Made by a program: the position numbers and the translations under genes
From: Batillaria attramentaria
Lineage: Eukaryota; Mollusca; Gastropoda; Batillariidae
Reading direction: 5' to 3'
DNA: 64,000 bases
NCBI GenBank assembly: GCA_018292915.2
Contig: JACVVK020000087.1
Coordinates: 1,140,001-1,204,000, forward strand
The notes under the pieces: model-generated
Databases searched by the model: none
What the model was told of the DNA's origin: nothing
What the model saw: the letters and a program-made list of their open reading frames with translations, nothing else
Shown: piece after piece, positions 50,454-60,006 of the stretch
How the letters are laid out: every line of letters starts with the position of its first letter
Position numbering within the stretch: position 1 is the stretch's first letter

Positions 50454-52288
50454 CACACCACACACAAAGACAGTATTAACAGGCTGTTCATCTGATGGTA
50501 GAAATCTGCTGACCTGTGTTTGCATAGGAGTTGTACTTGATATGTTTTTTCCTTTTAACTTTCAGCCCACACACTGCAATAGACCAAAAAATAAAAATGA
50601 AAAGGTATATATACACACAAACATGAAAAATAAATGATCCAAAGCAATTTTTTTTTTAATGCTAGAATTTATTTACTAAGCACCCTCACCAGATATACAG
50701 TTTTCAGGCTGCTGTCTTCACCTGTAAGACCAAGTATAATAATTTTCCTCTTGCCGCATGTCATGCAAGGAGTCTTGAAATGGAACAACATGAACAGGAC
50801 AGGAGCAGTATTTTGTACAAGCTGTTAACTTTTGTTTTTGGGGTTTTTTGGTTGTTGTTTTCAGTGGCCTAGTCTTTGAAATCAACCCTGAGGTTGACGT
50901 TCAGCTGTAAACCAACCACACATCCACATTTCACAAATATCATCATACTGGTACTCACACAAGCTGGTCTGAGTGTTGGCTATGGCTGGTGGCACATAGG
51001 CACTACGCTTCTCCTGCAAGTTCTGGACGGGATCAGACCCACTGGAGCGTGACCATCCGGCACCATGACTGATCGCGCCTGATGGAACCAATGTTCGTTT
51101 GTTAGTTCATCTTTTCTTAATCTTTCATACCAGTGGCTGTCTAGATGTGCAAGTGCATGTGCAAGGCTGAATGTGAATGAATGAAAACTGAAAATAAAAA
51201 AAGATGCCTCACTGGGCAAAACTTGATGTCTTCTTAGCGCCAGCAAGTTTCAGAGGGAAAAAACAAAAAACTAGAGAGGCAGAAGCCTCCATGGCTCCCT
51301 TGTGACACAGGTCAAGGTCATTCACAAAAGTATGTTTGTAGAGCTCTTATCACTATCCAGTATCATGCTAAGTGATGTGTCTGGCGCTCTGAGTTCCTGG
51401 CAATATTACAATTTTCCCCAAAACAGTTTGTACAGCCTTGACCTTTGGTCAAAGTCATTCAAAAAAGATCTTATCAATGTCTATCATCATGCCAAGTTTG
51501 ATGCCTCTAGCATTTGTAGTTCCTCCGAAAACAGTAATGTTAAAATTCACAACAGACAGCTTTAATGACCTTGACCTTCAGTCAAGGTCATTCAGAAAGG
51601 TAGGTCTCATTGCTGTCTATCATCATGCCTCGTTTGGTGCCTCTACTGTTTGTTGTTTTGGAGAAAATGCCAAGGTTAAAGTTTCCCAAAAAACGCTTGC
51701 ATGACCTTGACCTTGACTAAAAGTCACTGAACACAGGTATGTCTGTAAAGGTGGCTGCCAATGTCAATCATCGCACATAGTTTGATTGCTTCTGATTCTT
51801 CTAGATACTGAGAAAATGCAAATGTAAAATTTCCGAACAGACTGTTTCAATGACCTTGACCTTCAGTCAAGGTCATTTAAGATGGTATGTGTGCATAGGT
51901 CTTATCACTGTCTATCAGCATGCCAGGTTTGGCACCTCTGCTGTTCATTGTTTCTGAGAAAATGCCAATGTTAAGGTTTCACAAAACTATCTTGTACGGC
52001 CTTGACCTTGACAGAAGGTCACTGACTACATGTATATCTGTAAAGTTCTTATCAATGTCTATCATCATGCAAAGTTTAAAACCTCTGGCATTTGTAGATT
52101 ACGAGAAAATGCCAATGTAAAATTTTCAAACAGAGAGCTTTAGTGACCTTGACCTTGGGTCAAGGTCATTCAAAATGATATGTTTTGAAAGGTCTTGTGC
52201 TAGTCTATCAGCATGCCAAGTTTGGTGCCTCTACTGTTTGGTAGATTTCTGAGAAAATGACAACGTTAAAGTTTTCTGCACACCACAC

Positions 52289-52336
<48 letters not shown>

Positions 52337-54316
52337 GACAGACAGACGACGGAGGGTTAATACATAGACTCCCATTGTTACACAAGGGAGCCAACAAAAA
52401 ACCAAGCACTGCTTGAGAAAATCAAATGATAAGGCAGTTAAAACACCAGATCTCTGTTGATACCACCATCTTTGTCAGTATTACCTCAGCCTTTAATCCC
52501 TTACGTAAACCACCCTTGAACTTCAGTCTTAAAGGGTTATGCGTACTGCCTCAAAAAGTCATGTCTCTATCGCCTAAGACCTAGTGTTTTAACTGCTGAA
52601 ATGCGTGAGGAAAGAAACAAAACCCATACCGACCGACCTACCATGCCACCTTCTCCTACAATTAAAGCACAGTTATTCATCCGTGTGGTTTGGGACTGCG
52701 GGACAGGGCCACATTCCACACTTCCTGTCATAAATATCCCGGCATTAACCAGGCCCGGGAACTACGGCACCTGCTATGCCGGCCGTGTAATCATCCACAT
52801 CATAAGACATGTCATACCAAGGGAAGCACCCCCAAAGTCACACCCATGAAGTGGGTGAATCTCGGCTGTGTGGCAACAGCCTCCCCACTGGGCCTGTAGC
52901 ACACCCGCCCTGGGTAGGAGCCGACCTAGGTAGGAAAAATCCCGCTTGCCTCGGCTGGGACTCAAACCCGGGTCTCCCGGTCCATAGTCCAAAGTGCTAA
53001 CCACTACACTACGGGGGCCGGTAGTTATTCATAAACATTTCATAACCTCACCTGCCACCAGTTTTCATCATCTGTACTGACCACCTCCAAAATATCTCCC
53101 TGTCTGAACGGCAGCCCCGCCTTCTTGCAGGGGATGAGACGATCATTCATTGGGTCGTAGTTAAAGTTGGCACGGACAAAAAACTGGAAAAAAGAACTGA
53201 ACAATTTCACTTGCACTATTTGACACTACAGACACAGTATGTAATATTTATCTGAGAATAAATTCTAGCAGCGGGTCACTGTTAAATCTGGCACAGATAA
53301 CAAAGACTGGCAAAAAAGAACTACTTGCACTTTGTGACACTAGAGACAGTAAACGCCATCTCTATCTGTGACTTAAATTCTTTCAGCGTCGCATAGTTGG
53401 CACAGACAAAAAGCTGGAAAAAGAACAAACAATTTAACCTGCTCCAATAAATAATAAAACACAATAAGCTTCGAATGTTTCTGTTATGTAAATGCTTTTA
53501 ACACCCCTAATTATCTTCTTTTTTTTCTTTTTTCTTTTTTTTTGGGGGGGGGGGGGTGTGGGGGGGTGGGGGGAACCAGAATTTCTCAAAAGTGATCATA
53601 AAATTCTAAATAGAAAATAAAACTCCCAACCTGTTCAGAATGGGTCATGTGGCGGTAGGATGGCACAATTTTCATGGTGACTGAGGTGGTGGCTTCCTTC
53701 AACAGGAGCATCATGTCTTCTGGCGTGTACACCTCAATTCCATTCACCTCCCGCACCTTGTCATCAACGTGCAGCAACCCTGATAAAATAGCACCATACA
53801 GTGTGTTAACAGATGAACAATAGAAAACTTAACAAGTACACAAGAATTTGATTTCATTCTTGTTCTGCTTCACTTCATTGGAAAAAGGGGCACTGGTGAC
53901 TGCCGCCAGTTGGAGTTTTGCTGGTGGAACGAATCACATGTAATTAAAATAACGAGAATAGTATTATCAAAACCACTATTATTTCCCCTCGTTTGTAGAC
54001 CACCAAAAAAAAAAATGGCCACTTACAGCCATGAAGCTTGCATGAAATGGAACAAAACACAGTTCGTTGGTGCCGATTTTCTCAGCAGTACACTGCTCAC
54101 TTCTTGTATTGATCTGTAACAGCATGCACACATGAGTGGCTTTGTCACAGTTTATCTTCCTAATGTTCAGTGGAGACGTTTTCTAGCGTACCAAACTTAC
54201 CCTGTTTATCTGCCAGGCTGCCCTGGAGAATGCGGGCGATGATGAGATCATTATTCTTGTCCAAGCTGACTGTGATTCCCTGCAAGTACACAACAAGAGT
54301 TGAAACAGTAACACAC

Positions 54317-54347
<31 letters not shown>

Positions 54348-57300
54348 CACACACACACACACACAGAGTGACGCTCAGTAGGCATAGTCGCCCATTAGGG
54401 GGCGCAAATGTATACCAGTCAATTCCGTCGATATTTCGCACGAAGTCGTAGAACGGAGTCAACGGCCGCATGACTTCACCTCGCCAGACCCCGGAGTACA
54501 TTTGTACCCCCTCCCACATTGCGGGGATACAGTCACCCAAGTTAGTGGACGACTGGAGTTTATTTGCTCCTCCTGCGCATGACTGGTATACTTTAGCACC
54601 CCCTAACGGGCGAACTATACCAACTGAGCCACAGTGACACCCACACACCAACGCCATCTGTAGGAAGGCTTCTCAAGAAACTATAAACTTTGGAATGGTG
54701 CAGATAGAGAAATCTCAACTGGGACAAGATACAAGCAGGAGGGTGGGAGGTGGAGGGTGTGGTGGTGGTTGGGAGAGGGGCAGTGGGTTTGTACATAACA
54801 CCGTTAGCAAATGAAGTGCAACTCTGTTTGAACCATGCAACCACTTGTATATAACTTCGCGGCCTTTAATACTAAAAAGATCAGAGAGCGTACATTTTAA
54901 GCTAGCAACATAACCCCCCCCCCCCCTCCCTCCAATGATGTGCCATATGAGAAGGCTTTTGTCCTTGTTGACTCTGGCCAGAACAGTATAAGGCTACAAC
55001 AAAATGTTGGTATTGCTATCATTGTTATGTGGGGATTATCTTCAGCCACGATAAGCAACAGAGTAAGAAAGTCCTCCGAAGCTGGAGTGTGTCTGCCCAT
55101 GGTGGCGAGGCAACTGAAAACGGTCACACACGTAATCCTCTCATCCGAGAGAATGACCCTGGGAGTGTTCGAGCCCAGGAATGACAACAACAACAACAAC
55201 CACCACCACACCATCGCTGCTTACCAGAGGTTCCTTGCCCTGTTTTGTGATGGTGACTAATCGATGCTCCTCCGCCACATGGTCAAACGCTGGGGGCGGT
55301 TGGGCTGGCAAATCATGTGACTTTAGGACAAGTTCGGTTCCGTACTCCTCCTGTGCAATGTCGTCATGGGCCTTCATGAGAGCCTGTAAACAAAACATAC
55401 GGTATGGTAGTCCAAGATGGGCACCCAAAACACATTAATTTAAAACACAGGTCACTTTCACCATATCGCTGTTATTATGGCCCATGAAAAATCTTCCACC
55501 TTGATTTTTTTTTTTTCCCCACAACTCTTTGCCAGATCCAGTGGTGTTCCTCCCTGGTAATGGGTGGAATCCACGGAGGGCTCTGAAGTTTGGGCAATTT
55601 TAATTATGCATGATGATGGAGATGAGGATGATTGTAAGATGATGCTATGGAGGTCAGTGTGGTTTGGGACTGCGGGACAGGGCTGCATTCCACGCTTCCT
55701 TTTTTTTTTTTTTTGCTGCCACATCTCTTTTGCCGGCTCCAGTGGTGCTCCTCCTTGGTAACGGGTGGAATCCACGGAGGGCTCAGAAGTTGGGGCAATT
55801 TTTATTATGCATGATGATGGAGATGAGGATGATGGTAAGATGATGCTATGGAGGTCCGTGTGGTTTGGTACTGCGGGACAGGGCCGCATTCCACGCTTCC
55901 TGTTATAAATATTCCGGCATTAACCAGGCCTGGGAACTACGGCACCTGCGGTGCCGGCCTTAAATTCATCCACATCATAAGACGTGTCATACCAAGGGAA
56001 GCACCCCCAAAGTCGCACCCGTGAAGTGGGTGAATCTCGGCTGTGTGGCAACAGCCGCCCCACTGGGCCCATAGCACACCCGCTCTGGGTAGGAGCCGAC
56101 CTAGGTAGGAAAAATCCCGCTTGCCTTGGCTGGGACTCGAACCCGGGTCTCCCGGTCCATAGTGCGAAGTGCTAACCACTACACTACGGGGGCTGGTATT
56201 CCACGCTTCCTGTCATAAATATCCTGGCATTAACCAGGCCCGGGAACTACGGCACCTGCGGTTCTGGCTGTGTAATCATCCACATCATAAGACGTGTCAT
56301 ACAAAGGGAAGCACCCCCAAAATCACACCCATGAAGTGGGTGAAGCTCGGCTGTGTGGCAACAGCCTCCCCATTGGGCCCATAGCACACCCGCTCTGGGT
56401 AGGAGCCGACCTAGGTGGGAAAAATCCCGCTTGCCTTGGCTGGGACTCGAACCCAGGTCTCACGGTCCATAGTCCGAAGTGCTAACCACTACACTACACT
56501 GGGGCTGGTTGATATTTTTCTTAGTGCGTTTTCCAGGGATTAAGATGGTCATGATCTAATCAGAGGACAAGTGTGTAGCATTTAGTGACAAAGTGGCTGA
56601 AACCTAGGCCGGGGTGCAGAGGCCGCGCCCAGCTGGGGGACCATGGGGGAACACCCAAGTTAAGAGGACAAATTTTAGCATTTTGAAGGCATTTAGTAGC
56701 CTCTCCTGGCACCCAAAAGTAAAATACACTGTACTGCCATGGTACTGACATGTACGTCTTCAAATATGAAGTTAGACTGTCTCATATGGCACTACATGTA
56801 TCATGATATATGACTGTGTGCAACCTTTTCCCCCCTTCCTTTTTTGGGGCTGAAACTTAAGATTTTTTTTTGTTTTTTGTTTTGCTGAAACGGCAGGAAA
56901 TTTGGTTGAAAATTGTAAATGACTGAAAATTCCCCAGCCTGTATCTGGAGGCATGCCTCCCAGAATTTTTGTTAAAAATCAGACTAAAAATCTGTGCTAT
57001 TTGGTGTGTTTTGACATGATTTTAAGTGCTTCAGAGGAGGGAAGTTTTTTTGCAAGTTGTGCAAATCCGCCAAAAGGTAGAAGACTTTAGGCCCTCAGCT
57101 TTTCGCAATGGCTCCAAAACCTAATTTATACAAATGTTCTCACGAACACTGTGTACAAGGGAACACGTATTGATCTATCCTTCAGCACCCGCTTCACAAG
57201 AACACTGTGTACAAGGGAACACGTATTGATCTATCCTTCAGCACCCGCTTCACAAGAACACTGTGTACAAGGGAACACGTATTGATCTATCCTTCAGCAC

Positions 57301-59556
57301 CCGCTTCACAAGAACAATGTGGCTTACAGTAGTGGTGACAGGTGTGTGGAATTGCTCTCCCAGACAGAACTCACAGCTAGCTAATGGGGCGCTGGCAAAA
57401 GGCAATAAATGAGAAATGTGCATGACACATAAGCATGTCTATAAGCTCCATCAACATGCTTCCATGAGTCACTGGCGATTATTTTCCCCCCATTATTTTT
57501 AACTCTTTGACGACGGAGCGCAATTTCTGACACACGATTTCCTATAGGAAATCGTGTGTCAGAAATTGCGCTCCGTCGTCAAAGAGTTAAACATGCCAAT
57601 TCCATATCTGCTAAGCCAACTTATGTTTTGGAGAAGTTTTGCTCGCGAGTGCACCTGTATGCTCAAAATACACTATCCTGATGATTAGTGCAGTTCTTAG
57701 TGCCATACAATGTTGTTTAAACTTTGCGCGAGCGGTCAAACATTCAAATTCTACAACTGTTGTTACATATCACTCGAGCTTGCAGGACGAAAAGTAAAAC
57801 CGCAATTTGGAGATGTTGTTGCCAATAAAACACGTTTGGCAAATCTGAGTGCATGCGTGCTCCATTTCTCACAAATCTCGGCAATTTTTTAATTTTTTTT
57901 TTAAATTACTGTCAGCATTTGTTGTGCCATTCTGACGGTGACGACGACAGCACGGCACACGAGCGACACTGACCAACTTCAAAAGTGACACGACTTGTAT
58001 GGGGGTCACTGTGGACAGTGCTGACTCGGTCACGGCTGCTGTTATGACCACTGTACGGACAGATGACCACTGCACGGAGATGTGCACAGTAGCGTGGACG
58101 GACCCCGACAGGAAGCGGGGGCAGTTTCTCGGCACGGTTTTGTCACGGTTTCTGGACACTGTGTGAACTCTGCAACTGTGACAGAGTAGACTGTGCTTGC
58201 ACGGTCGACTCTGTAAATTGTTTTTCAAACTCCAGAAAGCTTTTTGTTGGGAGCTTAGACCTTTAAATCAAACAGGACTCTGATTAGCAGACAGTACTTT
58301 CACCACAGCAGTAGGCGCAGACAGGTGACACACCCACCTGAAAATGAGGGCCCTGCAGAATGTCTTTCAGCTCTGCCACCATCTGATTGTTGAATGCCCG
58401 CGCTTTCATGACTTGCAGCACATCCTGGACGACTTCTCTGGCATTGTCATCCTCGGGGTCAGCCAGGTCATCCTCCTTTAGGTTGTCATACATCTGAGAA
58501 GAAAAGAATTTCAGATGAAATAAACACAACCAAATTAATCACGTAATTCTGAAAAATGCCAATACTCATGTACTGTTATGAATGGACCACTGTGTTATGA
58601 GCCTCTGCACATGAGAATACTCCAAGACTCCAAAACAAAAAAATATTATTACAAAAATCATACATGACCTTCACAAGCAAACTGTCTGTTAATATCCCCC
58701 CTGCCCGCCCCCCCCCCCCCCCCCCTCCACTTAACAATGTCCAGCTTTAAGAAATAATGATGAGAGATGCTGGTAACAATATGTGTACTCACTTCCAAGA
58801 GCGCACCGACTGCAGGATCATCAAAGAAATCTTGCAGAAAGTCCGCTTCTTCTTCTGAGGCTCCAACTTCCTCAAAGGCACCGATGTCATCTTGAATTTT
58901 CTCCAGTGCCTCTGATGATAAAGTAAAGGGAAAAAAAAAAAGGCACAGCAATAATGAACTGTATATATATTGTTGTGTACAAAATGATCAGGAATATATA
59001 TATGCATCTTGACCACTATCTTATTTGGTTGGTGGCGCAGAGGTAATATTTCCTGCCACAAGTGTTAAAGGCTGGGGTTTGAGTCCCACTTGGGGCAAAG
59101 AATTTTTCAGCTGAAGTACATGTATCTATCATGGCACCATGCATTTAGGCAGATTGTCAAGGGTTCTCTACGGGTACTCCGGTTTCCTCCCCCTCTGCTT
59201 TGGGTATGTTCAGCCCACAAAAATATATGCAATTTTAAATTTCAAAACTTAATTAGCTGCTGACCATTTGCATCATGTGAGTGTAATGTGTTCATATCCA
59301 GTGCAGAACTGAATGCATGAAATTCACAAGAGCATGCATGTTGGGTTTGGTACTCTGAGCCAAGAAACTGTATTAAGCGCAGCAGTACAAAGTTATTGTT
59401 ATCTAAATAAGTGCCTTGTCGTTCACATGCATGCACAAAATTTTATTTTGAAAGTGGAATGTCAAAACATCACTTTGAACTCAGCAAATGAGACTTTAAT
59501 TATATCCTATGTCACTCACCAACGGCACTCATCTCTTTTGTTGTTCCCGAAGGCAT
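47213..59556 (-). CDS. MAGUK p55-family scaffold, MPP2/MPP6 (PALS2/varicose)-like; 14 coding exons
   Basis: Membrane-associated guanylate-kinase-like scaffold that organises cell junction and polarity complexes. Coding exons (minus strand, first to last): 59520-59556, 58793-58911, 58338-58493, 55225-55383, 54201-54279, 53631-53779, 53052-53183, 50959-51078, 50514-50573, 50039-50197, 49471-49673, 48746-48880, 47891-47923, 47213-47392. All junctions are GT-AG and all phases agree, giving about 573 residues if one missing base in exon 8 is allowed for; vertebrate MPP2/6 are about 540-575. Domains: two L27 (about 13-52 and 57-104), PDZ (about 145-225), SH3 (about 234-300), hook (about 305-345), guanylate kinase-like (about 350-570, ending KWIPVEW). 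Order and wording match MPP2/MPP6 better than MPP5, MPP7 or CASK, e.g. IARILQG and PHFQ. The GK P-loop (GARKVGKRS) is degenerate, as usual for a non-catalytic family. An in-frame TAA 12 bases before the ATG fixes the start. Confidence 0.92.
47891..47923 (-). CDS. MAGUK exon 13: 33-nt micro-exon
   Basis: Eleven codons, [11 protein letters not shown], phase 0/0, between a CTTTTGCAG acceptor and a GTAAAT donor. Joining it to exon 14 gives [11 protein letters not shown], which resembles the F(T/M)EEDL segment of other p55 proteins. Being phase-neutral it could be an alternative exon. Confidence 0.7.
48081..48485. mobile_element. Candidate hAT-like MITE in MAGUK intron 12
   Basis: Ends CAGTGTTCCC and GGGAACACTG form a 10-bp inverted pair; flanks GTGGAC and GTGGAAC suggest an imperfect target duplication. 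The left part carries three roughly 45-bp units with AAGGGTCCTTGGGACCC. No coding capacity. Confidence 0.5.
48536..48645. mobile_element. Truncated relative of the 42.8-kb MITE
   Basis: Contains ATGTGGTCACCTGTGTTAGA and ends ACAGGTTTGACGGTAT, matching the right terminus of the element at 42821-43001. The left end is degraded. Lies in the intron between MAGUK exons 12 and 13. Confidence 0.5.
48746..48880 (-). CDS. MAGUK exon 12: GK-like domain
   Basis: 45 codons, phase 0/0. [20 protein letters not shown] is the MAGUK GK motif LKVLRTSEFxPYVVFIAAP. GTAGGT donor. Confidence 0.92.
48979..49040. repeat. (GT)n microsatellite in MAGUK intron
   Basis: About 31 GT units between exons 11 and 12. Confidence 0.95.
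49471..49673 (-). CDS. MAGUK exon 11: GK-like domain, GMP-binding region
   Basis: 203 nt, phase 1 in and 0 out. Starts YTTKP and contains [12 protein letters not shown] with the Tyr/Glu residues of the GMP-binding fold, then [10 protein letters not shown]. Confidence 0.93.
50039..50197 (-). CDS. MAGUK exon 10: start of GK-like domain
   Basis: 159 nt, phase 1/1. Begins [13 protein letters not shown] and includes [19 protein letters not shown], the P-loop region, in which the GxxGxGK motif of true guanylate kinases is altered. Confidence 0.93.
50514..50573 (-). CDS. MAGUK exon 9: basic hook segment
   Basis: 60 nt, phase 1 in and 1 out. Encodes [19 protein letters not shown], the lysine-rich hook between SH3 and GK, equivalent to the KKKKKMMYLTT segment of MPP6. 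Small, and below the usual ORF cut-off. Confidence 0.88.
50959..51078 (-). CDS. MAGUK exon 8: SH3 end and hook start, with a 1-base frameshift
   Basis: CAG acceptor at 51079-51081 and GTGAGT donor. Read from WWQ the exon gives [18 protein letters not shown], the expected SH3 end. It then drops frame at 51025-51026: the expected continuation [10 protein letters not shown] lies one frame over, and that second frame is the one that splices correctly into exon 9. The exon is 120 nt where 121 would keep phase. The likely lost base is one C of a short C run (minus strand). No GT-AG micro-intron fits. Confidence 0.85.
51290..52395. mobile_element. Bounded array element with about seven 130-150-bp units rich in AGGTCA sites
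   Basis: Inverted ends GGCTCCCTTGTG (left, about 51293) and CACAAGGGAGCC (right, about 52380) bound a tandem array followed by (CA)n and (CAGA)n. Units repeat ATGCCAAGTTTG and GAGAAAATGCCAA and each contains a TGACCTTGACC or TCAAGGTCA core near 51312, 51436, 51565, 51712, 51851, 51999 and 52144. The layout (short ends, tandem core, microsatellite) resembles molluscan pearl-type non-autonomous elements. In the intron between MAGUK exons 7 and 8. Confidence 0.6.
52290..52345. repeat. (CA)n(CAGA)n at the end of the receptor-site array
   Basis: Compound microsatellite within the bounded element 51290-52395. Confidence 0.9.
52681..53020 (-). mobile_element. tRNA-derived SINE, family 2
   Basis: On the minus strand the head reads CCCCCGTAGTGTAGTGGTTA (A box) then GACCCGGGTTTGAGTCCC (B box), followed by a roughly 270-bp body with CTACCTAGGTCGGCTCC. 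Looks derived from a tRNA-Asp/Glu/His-type gene. In the intron between MAGUK exons 7 and 8. Confidence 0.8.
53052..53183 (-). CDS. MAGUK exon 7: SH3 domain, first part
   Basis: 44 codons, phase 0/0. Encodes [22 protein letters not shown] and ends DDENWWQ before GTGAGG; these are the ALYDY-like and WW signatures of the p55 SH3. Partial degenerate copies of its acceptor and first codons lie at 53277-53320 and 53391-53425 (see findings). Confidence 0.93.
53154..53440 (-). repeat. Tandem copies of the SH3 exon edge and its acceptor
   Basis: The 3' end of MAGUK intron 6 with the first bases of exon 7 is repeated at 53277-53320 and 53391-53425: each has TTGGCAC or CTGGCAC, then ACAGA, AA, CTGG and AAAAAGAAC on the plus strand. 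The first copy still matches about 24 bp of exon; all have lost coding sense. Confidence 0.7.
53631..53779 (-). CDS. MAGUK exon 6: PDZ domain, end
   Basis: 149 nt, phase 1 in and 0 out. [13 protein letters not shown] and MKIVPSYR match the family. The donor GTTGGG is weaker than the others in this gene. Confidence 0.92.
54201..54279 (-). CDS. MAGUK exon 5: PDZ domain, middle
   Basis: 79 nt, phase 0 in and 1 out, GTAAGT donor. Encodes [20 protein letters not shown] followed by SLADKQG, the classic MPP2/6 PDZ core. Confidence 0.93.
54368..54643. mobile_element. Inverted pair of tRNA-like SINE heads
   Basis: Arms 54388-54421 and 54580-54613 are inverted with 30 of 34 bases matching (TTAGGGGG, TATACCAGTCA). 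Outside them both ends continue into GCTCAG-type tRNA D-arm/A-box sequence (minus strand reads GTGGCTCAGTTGGTATAG). In the intron upstream of MAGUK exon 5. Confidence 0.55.
55225..55383 (-). CDS. MAGUK exon 4: L27-PDZ linker and PDZ start
   Basis: 53 codons, phase 0/0. Begins [11 protein letters not shown] after CAG and ends TKQGKEPL before GTAAGC, which is the carboxylate-binding-loop side of the PDZ domain (GEPLGV in MPP6). Confidence 0.92.
55497..55917. repeat. Tandem duplication, about 210-bp unit
   Basis: The stretch from ACAACTCTTTGCCAGATCCA to the GGACAGGG motif occurs twice (about 55497-55707 and 55708-55917), with GATGATGGAGATGAGGATGA in each and a poly-T run at the junction. Confidence 0.65.
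55857..56196 (-). mobile_element. SINE family 2
   Basis: Same head and body as at 52681-53020, followed directly by a third copy. In the MAGUK intron between exons 3 and 4. Confidence 0.8.
56199..56509 (-). mobile_element. SINE family 2 (tandem third copy)
   Basis: Starts within the body at ATTCCACGCTTCC and has a head with one extra ACACT. Adjacent copies suggest insertion into, or duplication of, the neighbour. Confidence 0.75.
57135..57318. repeat. 56-bp tandem repeat, three units
   Basis: ACACTGTGTACAAGGGAACA followed by CGTATTGATCTATCC; the copies are identical apart from the edges, so the duplication is recent. In the MAGUK intron between exons 3 and 4. Confidence 0.85.
57498..57591. 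mobile_element. 94-bp perfect palindrome flanked by TTAA (piggyBac-type foldback MITE?)
   Basis: Every base from 57498 to 57591 pairs about the centre CCTATAGG. The ends read TTAACTCTTTGACGACGGAG. TTAA is the piggyBac target site and a C-rich CTTTG start is common in piggyBac termini, so a miniature piggyBac-like element is the best guess. Lies in the intron between MAGUK exons 3 and 4. Confidence 0.65.
58338..58493 (-). CDS. MAGUK exon 3: second L27 domain
   Basis: 52 codons, phase 0 at both ends, CAG acceptor and GTGGGT donor. Ends [11 protein letters not shown], the same wording as the second L27 of MPP6 (KEPHFQ). Confidence 0.92.
58793..58911 (-). CDS. MAGUK exon 2: first L27 domain
   Basis: CAG acceptor at 58912-58914 with a pyrimidine tract, GTGAGT donor. 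Phase 1 in, phase 0 out. Acidic helical segment with ALEKIQDDI and [12 protein letters not shown] aligns with the first L27 of MPP2/6. L27 domains pair with L27 partners such as LIN7. Confidence 0.9.
59029..59405 (+). mobile_element. tRNA-derived SINE, family 3
   Basis: Head GGTGGCGCAGAGGTAATA with B box GGTTTGAGTCCC, a body with ACTCCGGTTTCCTCCCCC, and a 3' part with GTTCAGCCCACAAAA. Lies in the intron between MAGUK exons 1 and 2. Confidence 0.7.
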
Positions 59557-59584
59557 CTTGATGATTTAGTCGTTTACATACTCC
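59520..59584 (-). CDS. MAGUK exon 1 (start codon, 12 residues + 1 nt; short 5' UTR)
   Basis: ATG at 59556 opens [12 protein letters not shown] and ends at a GTGAGT donor in phase 1. The exon begins after a CAG acceptor at 59585-59587, so it also has a 28-nt 5' UTR and at least one upstream non-coding exon exists. A TAA in frame just upstream of the ATG excludes a longer N-terminus. A (CA)n microsatellite abuts the acceptor (59590-59630). Confidence 0.85.
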
Positions 59585-59586
59585 CT

Positions 59587-59587
<1 letters not shown>

Positions 59588-59632
<45 letters not shown>
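59588..59632. repeat. (CA)n next to the MAGUK exon 1 acceptor
   Basis: On the minus strand a (GT)n tract directly precedes TTACAG/GGAG, taking the place of part of the pyrimidine tract. Confidence 0.9.
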
Positions 59633-60006
59633 GTTGCATATTCCTTTCAGAGTACATGTACCGGCATACTTGCAGCACAGTATAAAACTTCAAAAAGGTG
59701 TAAAACATATATTGCTCTAATTTCTCTCTCTACGTAAAATAACGTAAAATATATATACTCATGTGCTGGGCGTATCAACGTCGTTACGAAATTTTAGCTT
59801 AACTTGTTTTTGAGAATAGCTCAGGAGAAGTGTTGAATGCATGTCATTCTGCACTATTCTCAAAATACAGACACACCAAAATTCCAAGACACTTTTGATA
59901 TTATATATATATTTATATTTCACTGCGAGACTTTTCTTTCACAGCATTGATGTACATACACTCAAAACATATTCCCAGTCACATAAAAATAAATGTTTGA
60001 TCAGGA

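Noticed and set aside
57869..58228. 119-codon minus ORF near MAGUK exon 3
   Set aside because: Lies in the intron, no splice phase fits and no family resemblance; the plus-strand reading with [16 protein letters not shown] is equally unsupported.
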